Below, in pieces: positions 17,898-25,766 of a stretch of DNA of 64,000 nucleotides. A program made the translations under genes and the position numbers. A model generated the notes under the pieces. The model saw nothing but the letters and a program-made list of their open reading frames with translations, did no database searches and was not told where the DNA came from. This DNA is from JBFHFS01 sp041583495 (lineage in GTDB: Bacteria > Bacteroidota > Bacteroidia > Bacteroidales > Marinilabiliaceae). The stretch lies in contig JBFHFS010000011.1 in the NCBI GenBank assembly GCA_041583495.1, positions 1 to 64,000 of the forward strand, given 5' to 3'. Within the stretch, counting starts at the first letter, position 1; every line of letters begins with the position of its first letter.

Positions 17898-19460
17898 ATG
17901 CACAACTTTTCTAAACGCTACCCGCTGATTTCCTTCCTGCTGCTAAGCACTTTTATCTGTTCTCTTTTATTCTTAACGGCCAATTACCGACATTATCCCT
18001 TCTCGGGGTTTCTTGGATTTATTGGCGTTTTCGCACATTGGGGCCTTTCCGCAGCCGGGTTATTCGTGCTTATGGTGGTTATGAGTTGGAATCGCTATCT
18101 GTTCCTATTCATATTCCCCCCCTTTAGTCTGATAACAGCTGTTACGGCTTATTTTACCTGGTTATTGGACATCTCCATCAATCCGGCACTCGTTGAATCC
18201 CTGTTTCTGACCAACACCGAAGAGACACTGAGCTACCTTTCAGCCCCACTGATACTGGTAATAGCAACCACTTTACTATTAGATGCAGCACTCATTTTTT
18301 ATCGCTTCAGGATAAAAGCCAAAAAAAGTGAGCTTCTCCCCCTGCTTTCTGTGACCATTATTTGTCTCTCCGTTTTTGTGTTCATCAACAAACAAAGGAA
18401 ATGGACTTTAATGATGCGATCGCCTTTTGTATATTATGTTGCTTATCAGAACTATAAGGAGGATGTGGAGGAGATGCAAAGAGATAGGGTTCTATTAGGA
18501 AAGGGCGCTTTTGCTGAGAGCGACTCACTCATCACCCTCTTTATCATTGGCGAAGCCCTTCGGGCCGATCATATTCAAACGAATGGGTACCATCGCATTA
18601 CCATGCCCCGGATGGAAGAGCGAGAAGCCCTTTTCCTGCCACATGTTTTTTCGCCGCACACTTATACCGCAGCCAGTCTCAGGTATATTTTCACGCGGGC
18701 AGCTCCGGGCCTGGAGGATCCCATCTATACGGAGAGCTCTTTTATCGATATGTTTAATAAGAGTGCCTTTCATACGGCCTGGATCGCCAACCAAAATCCG
18801 ATTACTCCCCTCCTGTTTTTTATCCACGAGTGTGATACGGTACACATCAATAAGCCGGAAATATCGGATTACAGCAATATGCCCAAGTACGATTCGGACC
18901 TGATTGCCCCTTTTGTAAATCTTATGGATCAAAAGAACCCGAGACAATTGGCGATTCTGCACCTCAGCGGCAACCACTGGTATTACAATAAAAACCTCCC
19001 TAAAGAATTCGCCCGCTTTTCCCCCATCCTTGAGAATAAGGTCCTCTCGACCGAGAACAAGGAGCGGATGATCAATTCCTATGATGATGTAACCCTTTTT
19101 GTCGATTCGGTGATCGATCAGATGATAGAGGCTATCGAAGATAAAGAGGCATTGGTTATCTTTTTATCCGATCACGGACAATCCTTTGGCGAGGGCGGCA
19201 AATGGCTGCATGCCAACGACATGCCCGCCGAGCAAAACCCGGCCTGCTTTGTATGGTTTTCGAAAAAATATGAGCACCATCATCCCGACAAGGTCGCTCA
19301 ATTAAAGAATAACTTCAAAAAAGAGGTGGATACGGCCTTCCTTTTTCATACCATCCTGGATGGCAGCACCATTCATTCGCCCTTTATGGATTCCTCTTGG
19401 AGTCTGTTTTCTTCTGAATTCCAACCAAAAACGGGAGGTAACGTTTTAGGAACAAAATAA
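17898..19460 (+). CDS. Phosphoethanolamine transferase-like inner-membrane protein (EptA family)
   Basis: This 520-residue protein has about five N-terminal transmembrane helices (to ~165) and a periplasmic sulfatase-fold domain. Catalytic features of the EptA/OpgE group are visible: IIGEALRADH (metal-ligand Glu at 219), YTAAS with T257 as likely nucleophile, and FLSDHGQSFGEGGKW with Asp/His ligands. In characterised EptA proteins the nucleophile is followed by Pro-Cys and several disulfides; here RYIF replaces it and cysteines are few. It would transfer phosphoethanolamine, or a related phosphoalcohol, to lipid A or another envelope glycan. The 3' end overlaps the convergent acyltransferase gene by 77 bp. 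Confidence 0.82.
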   Translation: MHNFSKRYPLISFLLLSTFICSLLFLTANYRHYPFSGFLGFIGVFAHWGLSAAGLFVLMVVMSWNRYLFLFIFPPFSLITAVTAYFTWLLDISINPALVESLFLTNTEETLSYLSAPLILVIATTLLLDAALIFYRFRIKAKKSELLPLLSVTIICLSVFVFINKQRKWTLMMRSPFVYYVAYQNYKEDVEEMQRDRVLLGKGAFAESDSLITLFIIGEALRADHIQTNGYHRITMPRMEEREALFLPHVFSPHTYTAASLRYIFTRAAPGLEDPIYTESSFIDMFNKSAFHTAWIANQNPITPLLFFIHECDTVHINKPEISDYSNMPKYDSDLIAPFVNLMDQKNPRQLAILHLSGNHWYYNKNLPKEFARFSPILENKVLSTENKERMINSYDDVTLFVDSVIDQMIEAIEDKEALVIFLSDHGQSFGEGGKWLHANDMPAEQNPACFVWFSKKYEHHHPDKVAQLKNNFKKEVDTAFLFHTILDGSTIHSPFMDSSWSLFSSEFQPKTGGNVLGTK

Positions 19461-20403
19461 CGGGTACCAGCATCAGGATCTGAAGGGCTGCAAAAAAGAA
19501 CGCATTCAAAGAGGTCAACTCAAGGGAGGTATGGAATACTGCTAAAACCACCCCTTTGATAAAGGTCATAGCCAATAGGTGAAAGGCTAAAATGGTCAAG
19601 GTGTTGCGGCCTAACCACGACAATGGCTTCCATACCGGAAGCACTCTCAGAATTGCGAACAGCCATATAAATCCCAGGACGCCATTCAAATACATTAAAG
19701 GCAGGCTGGCCCCGTAATTACCATAATAGATCTTCACCAATCCGTTTTTTTGAACCAGGAGCAGATTAAGGATTAAAAAGGAAATAAAAACCAACAGCTC
19801 CTTCCCTGAGATAAGATTTGAAAGATCCATTTTTCGAAACACCCGCCCAATAAAATAAAACAGATAAACCACCAGGACAATATCCAAACTCCAGGGAAGG
19901 TGAAAGGCCAGTAGCTTATTTAAGCCAAGGCCAACCAAAGGCAATATCAAGGCCACCAAAACCCCCATGGGAAATTTTAATTTAAACACAAAATAATCGA
20001 TCATTACCACCAGAAACATCGCCGGTAAAAACCACATAGGAATACCCCAGTTCATGTATTCAGCCCCCCCCTGGGCATAAAAAACGCCAATGAGGTTATC
20101 CACCGGATCGTACATATGAATGGCTTTATCCCCATAATGCCGCCCTATCAGCAGCCAAAAAAGATAGAGCAAGCCCGCCAGCGAAAAATAGGGCACCAGC
20201 AGGTGTTTGGCCTGCTTTTTCAGAACCTCTAAAAAAGGCAGATGACTCTTGGTGCTGCTCACAAATCCGGAGACAATGAAAAACAGAGGCAGCGAAAAAG
20301 TGTGGTTATAAAAACTCAAAAGCGAATTATAATCGTTATGGCCGTAAACCACACAAAAGATGGCAATAAATTTAAGCACATCTAAAAAGGGTAATCTTTG
20401 CAT
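19384..20403 (-). CDS. Acyltransferase 3 family membrane protein (O-acetyltransferase-like)
   Basis: This 339-residue integral membrane protein has about ten hydrophobic segments. The N-terminal block FLDVLKFIAIFCVVYGHND with its His is the family's catalytic signature, and SLPLFFIVSGF is the second hallmark. Proteins of this type (OafA/fucose 4-O-acetylase-like) move acetyl or other acyl groups onto sugars of envelope polysaccharides. The gene follows the beta-propeller hydrolase gene by 4 bp on the same strand, so the two are likely co-transcribed. The last 77 bp are shared, antisense, with the phosphoethanolamine-transferase-like gene. Confidence 0.85.
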   Translation of the reverse strand: MQRLPFLDVLKFIAIFCVVYGHNDYNSLLSFYNHTFSLPLFFIVSGFVSSTKSHLPFLEVLKKQAKHLLVPYFSLAGLLYLFWLLIGRHYGDKAIHMYDPVDNLIGVFYAQGGAEYMNWGIPMWFLPAMFLVVMIDYFVFKLKFPMGVLVALILPLVGLGLNKLLAFHLPWSLDIVLVVYLFYFIGRVFRKMDLSNLISGKELLVFISFLILNLLLVQKNGLVKIYYGNYGASLPLMYLNGVLGFIWLFAILRVLPVWKPLSWLGRNTLTILAFHLLAMTFIKGVVLAVFHTSLELTSLNAFFFAALQILMLVPVILFLKRYLPFLVGIQKKTDSKRNP

Positions 20404-20407
20404 GTGT

Positions 20408-21511
20408 CTAAAATTTGTTTTTCAATGGGATAACCATATTCCATGAATGTTGCATTTTCCAGGCTTCATTGCCTGAACCCGTGGCTGCAAAAAGGTGAGT
20501 GGGCACCCCGTTTTCGATTAACAAAAAGGGTCTTTCAAAATGGTTTTGGAGAGTGGTTTTCCCATCGTCCCACAGGATGGTGCGCGAATAAGCCTTGGGC
20601 TGATCGTACAACTGCCATTTAATACCATCCTTTGACCAGGCACGGATTCCCCCGCCCTCCTCTCCGCAGAGGTGCCCAAACCGATCTTTCATGATCACCT
20701 CAAACCGGTCTTTCGATCTCCAGACAAAGGGGTCTTCCACATCATTGTCCTGATTGGCAGCGGTGTCGAACCTGAAGATAGGTTCTTCCGACAGCCTCGT
20801 ATAAGGTCCTTCGGGCCGGCTGGCCTTGGAAATGCCTAACAAAAGAGGGGGTTTAGGGGTGGCCGAAGATTTATACATCAGTAAGATCTCTCCGGTGGAG
20901 GGAACCACCACGGGCGCCGGATTGGAGGTGATGGTGGCATCCCATTTCCCGGGACGAGGCTCCAGAACCGGGCGATCCAGTCTTTTCCACGGCCCATACA
21001 CCGACCTGGAGATGGCCAGACCAATGCGTTTATTCAGCCAGGCCTGATTCCAATCGGGCACCTTCCCGTCTGTAGGCACCGGAAAATCGTAGGTGGTGCC
21101 AAAATAATAGAGCAGGTAATAATCCTGGTATTTGATGATGCGTGGGTTGTGCGTCACCAGGCCATCAAAATAATCTCTCCCCCGAGGGGCCAACACCACC
21201 TCCTCGAAGGTATAAGGGCCCACGGGCGTATCGGCCACCGCCCGCACCACCTCTGAGTTGGAGACCCAGTTGCCAAATCCCAGTGTTTTTGACCAGCGGG
21301 AAGCAAACATATGGTACCGGCCATCCTCACCCCGGATGACCGAAGAGCCCCAAACCCAATAATCGTCCATCGAAAAGCCCCCTCCCACCGGGGCCGGTAA
21401 CAGCCGGTCAATAAACGCCGTCTCTTGATTAAAAAGGGAACACCCTCCCGACAAGAGAGCCGCCCCGGTGATTCCGCTCAGGGATGTTTTTAAGAAATCT
21501 CTTCGTTTCAT
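20408..21511 (-). CDS. Tat-exported lipoprotein of the five-bladed beta-propeller glycoside hydrolase type (GH43/GH117-like)
   Basis: This 367-residue protein starts with a twin-arginine motif (MKRRDFLK) and a lipobox, LLSGGC with C24, indicating Tat export and lipid anchoring. The mature part has repeating blade signatures of GH43/GH117/GH130-type five-bladed propellers: GEDGRYHMFAS, RIIKYQDYYLLYY, NPAPVVVPSTGEILLMYKS, VEDPFVWRSKDRFEVI and RPFLL. Acidic residues in the first blade (MDDYW) and VEDP are candidates for catalysis, but I cannot assign a family. It is the first gene of a probable two-gene unit with the acyltransferase. The substrate is unknown; similar proteins appear in algal-polysaccharide loci. 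Confidence 0.75.
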   Translation of the reverse strand: MKRRDFLKTSLSGITGAALLSGGCSLFNQETAFIDRLLPAPVGGGFSMDDYWVWGSSVIRGEDGRYHMFASRWSKTLGFGNWVSNSEVVRAVADTPVGPYTFEEVVLAPRGRDYFDGLVTHNPRIIKYQDYYLLYYFGTTYDFPVPTDGKVPDWNQAWLNKRIGLAISRSVYGPWKRLDRPVLEPRPGKWDATITSNPAPVVVPSTGEILLMYKSSATPKPPLLLGISKASRPEGPYTRLSEEPIFRFDTAANQDNDVEDPFVWRSKDRFEVIMKDRFGHLCGEEGGGIRAWSKDGIKWQLYDQPKAYSRTILWDDGKTTLQNHFERPFLLIENGVPTHLFAATGSGNEAWKMQHSWNMVIPLKNKF

Positions 21512-22134
21512 ATCGATAAACGTTTAATTATACACATTACCTGCTCTGCCTCAAATGACAGACTTTTAATACCTCTCCCGGGAACCAAAGAAACCCGTAA
21601 GATCCATCAAAAATACAATTTTATCGTTACTTTAACCGGTTCAGGAATTATTGTATGGCCACAAACGGCCCCGGGTTCGTGAAAGATACCGAAAAAACTG
21701 TTGCGGCTGGCTTCACCCCATTTCTCTTAAAGAAAATTACAAGCTTAACGTATCAGAGGATAGGTTTCAGATTGATTTTTAGTTAAATACAAAACAGCAA
21801 GCACTGAAAAATTACCGGTTTTATGATTGATGGATAAACCGCTGTCCCTCAAAGTGGGCCATTCATAACCATTCCCCCCGACCTAAAAAAAGTTCCCCCT
21901 GCTTTCAGACAAGGGATACCACCATGCAACTCAAGAACAAACCATTAAAGATCATTTTCAGATTCAAAAAGGAGCGCTCTACCCCGTATCCGAATCTTAA
22001 CGCTAAAACAGCCAGGCTCAATGAATCGCAGACCTGATCACTATTTTTTCCAGGCTTCAGAGCGAGGTCACCACCGGGCAAATTATTGACATCCCTTTTA
22101 TATGACCGTAACTTGCAAGCATATATTCCAGGTT
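21512..22134. other. Intergenic region, 623 bp
   Basis: Divergent spacer between the Tat-lipoprotein hydrolase and the T9SS-sorted protein. A 37-codon plus-strand frame (21924-22037) is basic and has no recognisable feature, so it is not called. A TTG-N20-TAACTTGC arrangement before 22135 only partly matches a promoter. No repeats or terminators are clear. Confidence 0.4.
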
Positions 22135-22770
22135 ATGAAAAATAGAATATTTCTTTCCTTTGTGATGGCCATTCTTGCACCTGGACTGATTTTATCACAG
22201 GAGGTTTTTACTCTTAGTTTGAATCAGCCTCCCTCCCTCAATTTAAGTATCTCAGACACTATTTTTTCAACACAGGGAACCCTGATTGACCTGGATACCG
22301 TTTATGTCGTGGACGGTGGAATCGCCTATACAAGGGAATGGAGCTTCAACAACGGGAGTGAAACAGTTCCCCTCCTCAATTCCCTTGTGACGGCCTCTGT
22401 TGAGGGGGTCTATTACCTTAGTCTCATCGATGAATTCCAATGCACTACCCTGGATTCTGTTGCTTTGAGCTTTGATTTATCCACAGGCGTTATTTCGGCT
22501 GAACCAAATATAGACCTTCAGATACAGCTTTATCCTAACCCTAATGCCGGCGTATTTGAGTTGGTGATTACCAATGGTTTGCCAACCTGCCACCTGGAGG
22601 TGGTTAATGCTTCCGGAATCCCCATCTATTCCTCAATCATTTATTGCAATAAGTTTACACACCGGGAAGTCGTCTCCCTGACCCCCATTAAACCGGGATT
22701 ATATTTTGTGTTGATAAAGCATAACAAGTCCATTATCTATAGACATAAGATTATTATTCTGAGTCGGTAA
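22135..22770 (+). CDS. Small secreted protein with type IX secretion C-terminal sorting domain
   Basis: This 211-residue protein has a signal peptide (about 1-21) and a C-terminal T9SS type A sorting domain: IQLYPNPNAGVFEL near residue 135, then KPGLYFVLIKHN and a terminal basic/hydrophobic strand ending in ILSR. T9SS cargo with this domain is exported across the outer membrane and often attached to the cell surface. The middle part has a single Ig-like beta-sandwich character (GGIAYTREWSFNNGS) and no catalytic motif. The ATG at 22135 is preferred over the in-frame ATG at 22102 because it begins the signal peptide. It ends 3 bp before the next gene, so the two are probably one operon. Confidence 0.82.
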   Translation: MKNRIFLSFVMAILAPGLILSQEVFTLSLNQPPSLNLSISDTIFSTQGTLIDLDTVYVVDGGIAYTREWSFNNGSETVPLLNSLVTASVEGVYYLSLIDEFQCTTLDSVALSFDLSTGVISAEPNIDLQIQLYPNPNAGVFELVITNGLPTCHLEVVNASGIPIYSSIIYCNKFTHREVVSLTPIKPGLYFVLIKHNKSIIYRHKIIILSR

Positions 22771-22773
22771 TTT

Positions 22774-25455
22774 ATGAAACATTTCAAATACATATTACTT
22801 GCGATAGGTTGTTTGGTGTTTGCACCAAACGCCTTTACACAGATGTATCTGAAATTGAAAACCGATTCCACCCTGCTGCAGAGCGACTCAGTGCGTCTTA
22901 CCACACCCGATTACAGAGGGGTGATCAACTGGGAGCAAAGTCCGGATTTGGAATCCTGGATCTCTCTGGATGAAAAGAAGGATACGCTTGACGTAAGAAT
23001 CGACAGTACCTTTTTCTATCGGGCCCTAATTACCGAGGGTAGTTGTAATCCGGTATATTCCGATACGGTAAAAGTATTCGAAAAGATTACCGAAGTACAG
23101 ACAATGGAATTCACGGTGGATGAAATGGGCGGCGTGTTTTTATTACCCAATGGCATGAAAATTTATTTTCCACCCCAGGCAGTCGATGAAACCCTTACCA
23201 TAAGCCTTTCACAACTTGATTCGGTCACGGCCAGCCTGGAATTGCCCTTTGTTAGTAATTCGGGACGTCTGTTCCTGGATGCCTTAACCTTCGAACCTGA
23301 AGGTTTCACTTTTAATAAAGCCATCAAGATAAGGATTCCCTCTTCGGCCTATCAGTGGGCCGACCTCCCTGTAATCCATTCGTTTTACAGCCAAACCAAT
23401 GAATGGAAAGAATACGATGGCACCTTATTGTGTTCCCAGTATGATGAATTTATTGAGTTTAATACCATTAACCTAAATGCCCTTTTGATAGAATCCTATC
23501 CTGATGTGTTTCAAACCCAACTTAACTTAAAGGCTCCTGATGATTGCCGGACGGGTCTTATCAGGATTAACTCCTCCTCTTATGATTTGAGCAGAATATA
23601 CAAGGATGAGGAATGTTATGCCTACAAGGATGAAGGATCTGTGGAATTTTTGAGCTGCAATATCCCTGAAGAATATTGGGAGATCAGGGAAGTCAGTCCC
23701 AACTGCACACCCCAGGTGGATTTGATGATTGACCAGGCAACCAATAAAAGCCTGCTTAAGATAGGTGAACCCATCGCATTAACCCTCCACACGCACGTAG
23801 AAGGTATTTCGCTCGAAGATCAGTTCGTCAGTGTGGCCTTGCCCGAAGGTTTTTCGGTGGCGACTCTCTCGGGTAACACAGGCGAAGATGGAACCATAAC
23901 CTTTACCGTTACCCCCATTTCCGAAAATTTAAATGGAACCATCGACTATCTGGCAGACTTTGAATATTGTCTTCAGTTAATAAAAGCCAGTGCCAATGGA
24001 ATCACTGAATCGGCCTGCCAGGTGACTCCCGAGAAAACAATGTTGATAGAAAAGAGGAGAAAAGTCTTAATCTACGACGATTGTACCGACCCCTTTGAGA
24101 TCAATTGCAATGGTTTGGATGACCAGAACTGCCTGACGATTAAGAATCAACTCATCAATACCATCGAATTTGATGAAACCAACATCAATATGGAGATTGA
24201 TGACCAATATACCATTGGGGCCACAGGTTTAAACATCCTTAATGAAGAGATTGGCGGAGACCTGAAACTGGAGTTTAGCTCTGCTGAGCCCTCTGTAGCC
24301 AGTGTTGATAATTCCGGTATCATTTCTGCCCTCGCCGAAGGCAAAACAACCATTACGGTACAACGATGCGACCAAATGGTGGGGAACATCAAGGTGTCCA
24401 TCAGGGAAAAGGGAGCCCCGATACCTGGAAATAAGGGGTTCATAACCACCTCAGAGATGATTGAAGACTATGTGATCGTTGGTTTTACCTGGGCCACCGA
24501 TGACAACACCCCCCAGAGTCAACTGGAATATTTGCCGGTTATTTCCAGCAGCCCAAATATCAGAGATATTACCGAATCGTTAGAGAATGGGACGGTGCTG
24601 ATTGACTGGTACCCCAATTTACCCAATGAATTTACGCTTTCCAATCTGGCCTCTGACACCGATTACTGGATCAATATTCTGGTGAGAGACCAGGATGGTA
24701 ACCGGGCAGCTTATGAGATGCATCATTTCAGTACCACGGCCCTGTATGTGGATGCCACCCTAACCAAAAATGCCTTGCATGTAGGCGAATGGTCGCAGAT
24801 TACACCTATTGTGACCAACTATCAGGGTGGCGAATTTGCCTGCGAAAACCCGGAATATATAGTCACTTGGCAATACCCCTCTTCGGGGGTCATCAGCATT
24901 TCTCCGGATGGCCGCGTTATAGCCACGTCTCCCGGAGTAGCCCATATCCAGATCAATTGCGGAAACGCCGTTCCCTTTACAACCGCCATTCAGGTAGCTT
25001 ATGAGAAAGACTTGAGTTTCTCTATTGAATGGGATTCCGAAATATATAAGCTCTGTGGCTGTGAAAATCCGGATGATTTTTCCATGGATTGGTATTTGGC
25101 CACCTACAGTGGACAATTCCATTTCGAAGTATGGCTGCCCTACAATCTGCAGGATGAAGTATATCTGACTGTGGAGGCCCAGGAAACCATAACCAAGACG
25201 ATTAACAGTCCGGTTTGTGAAAACGAAACCATTGATCGCGAATGGACGGCAAGCACTGTTTTTGCAGGAAGAGTCTGTACTTTGGAAGAATTTATTAGCG
25301 GAGAACAGTACTCCTTCTACTTCGATTACGATCAGAATGTGGAGCTTTGGGTGGCTATGCAAGGCCGGCTTAAAAACCTGGAAAATGGTGGAGATATTGA
25401 ATTATCGATTAGTTCTTACCTCCCCGATATTTGTATCCCTTACATAGAAAGGTAA
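22774..25455 (+). CDS. Large secreted multidomain protein (ZU5-like, Big_2-like and FN3-like domains)
   Basis: This 893-residue protein has a signal peptide (1-22). A ZU5-like segment lies near 105-235 (MGGVFLLPNGMKIYFPP followed by LTFEPEGFTF). A bacterial Ig-like group 2 domain spans about 465-545 (SAEPSVASVDNSGIISALAEG), a fibronectin-III-like domain about 550-650 (LSNLASDTDYWINILVRDQDG), and a second Big_2-like domain about 655-740 (ISISPDGRVIATSPG). The last 150 residues are Cys-containing and unrecognised. No catalytic motif and no T9SS sorting domain are visible. It is translationally close to the T9SS-sorted protein before it (3-bp gap), suggesting a surface or adhesive partner. Its function is unknown. 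Confidence 0.7.
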   Translation: MKHFKYILLAIGCLVFAPNAFTQMYLKLKTDSTLLQSDSVRLTTPDYRGVINWEQSPDLESWISLDEKKDTLDVRIDSTFFYRALITEGSCNPVYSDTVKVFEKITEVQTMEFTVDEMGGVFLLPNGMKIYFPPQAVDETLTISLSQLDSVTASLELPFVSNSGRLFLDALTFEPEGFTFNKAIKIRIPSSAYQWADLPVIHSFYSQTNEWKEYDGTLLCSQYDEFIEFNTINLNALLIESYPDVFQTQLNLKAPDDCRTGLIRINSSSYDLSRIYKDEECYAYKDEGSVEFLSCNIPEEYWEIREVSPNCTPQVDLMIDQATNKSLLKIGEPIALTLHTHVEGISLEDQFVSVALPEGFSVATLSGNTGEDGTITFTVTPISENLNGTIDYLADFEYCLQLIKASANGITESACQVTPEKTMLIEKRRKVLIYDDCTDPFEINCNGLDDQNCLTIKNQLINTIEFDETNINMEIDDQYTIGATGLNILNEEIGGDLKLEFSSAEPSVASVDNSGIISALAEGKTTITVQRCDQMVGNIKVSIREKGAPIPGNKGFITTSEMIEDYVIVGFTWATDDNTPQSQLEYLPVISSSPNIRDITESLENGTVLIDWYPNLPNEFTLSNLASDTDYWINILVRDQDGNRAAYEMHHFSTTALYVDATLTKNALHVGEWSQITPIVTNYQGGEFACENPEYIVTWQYPSSGVISISPDGRVIATSPGVAHIQINCGNAVPFTTAIQVAYEKDLSFSIEWDSEIYKLCGCENPDDFSMDWYLATYSGQFHFEVWLPYNLQDEVYLTVEAQETITKTINSPVCENETIDREWTASTVFAGRVCTLEEFISGEQYSFYFDYDQNVELWVAMQGRLKNLENGGDIELSISSYLPDICIPYIER

Positions 25456-25576
25456 AGCCATTGTGCCAGCCTGATATTTGAAACGCCCAACAGGTGGCCA
25501 TCCTTCATTTTATTGATCCATTGCATTTTGATCAACCCTATCTTGGGTGGTTATTTAACCAGCTGAATTATTTTTC

Positions 25577-25584
25577 TATATTTG
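25577..25584 (+). promoter_or_regulatory. Possible Bacteroidota promoter (-7 TATATTTG) for the GH2 gene
   Basis: TATATTTG fits TAnnTTTG. TTTA lies 19 bases upstream where TTTG is expected (one mismatch). It would give an untranslated leader of about 175 bases before the GH2 start at 25767. The remaining spacer (25456-25766) holds only a small GGCAT/ATGCC hairpin near 25676. Confidence 0.35.
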
Positions 25585-25766
25585 TGGTGCAACCTCTCAT
25601 CCAATCATGGCCCATAAGAGGGACCCAAACTCCTGTAAGAATCTGATTGTTATTCAGTTATTTTTATTGCCAACCGGCATTTAATATGCCTGATAACCAA
25701 AAATATCGAAAGGTCAATTCTTAATAAGAGGATAAAAAAGAGTCACAAACATTTAGTCTCCTGAAC

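Noticed and set aside
21924..22037. 37-codon basic small ORF
   Set aside because: Short, no ribosome binding site, no conservation evidence available.
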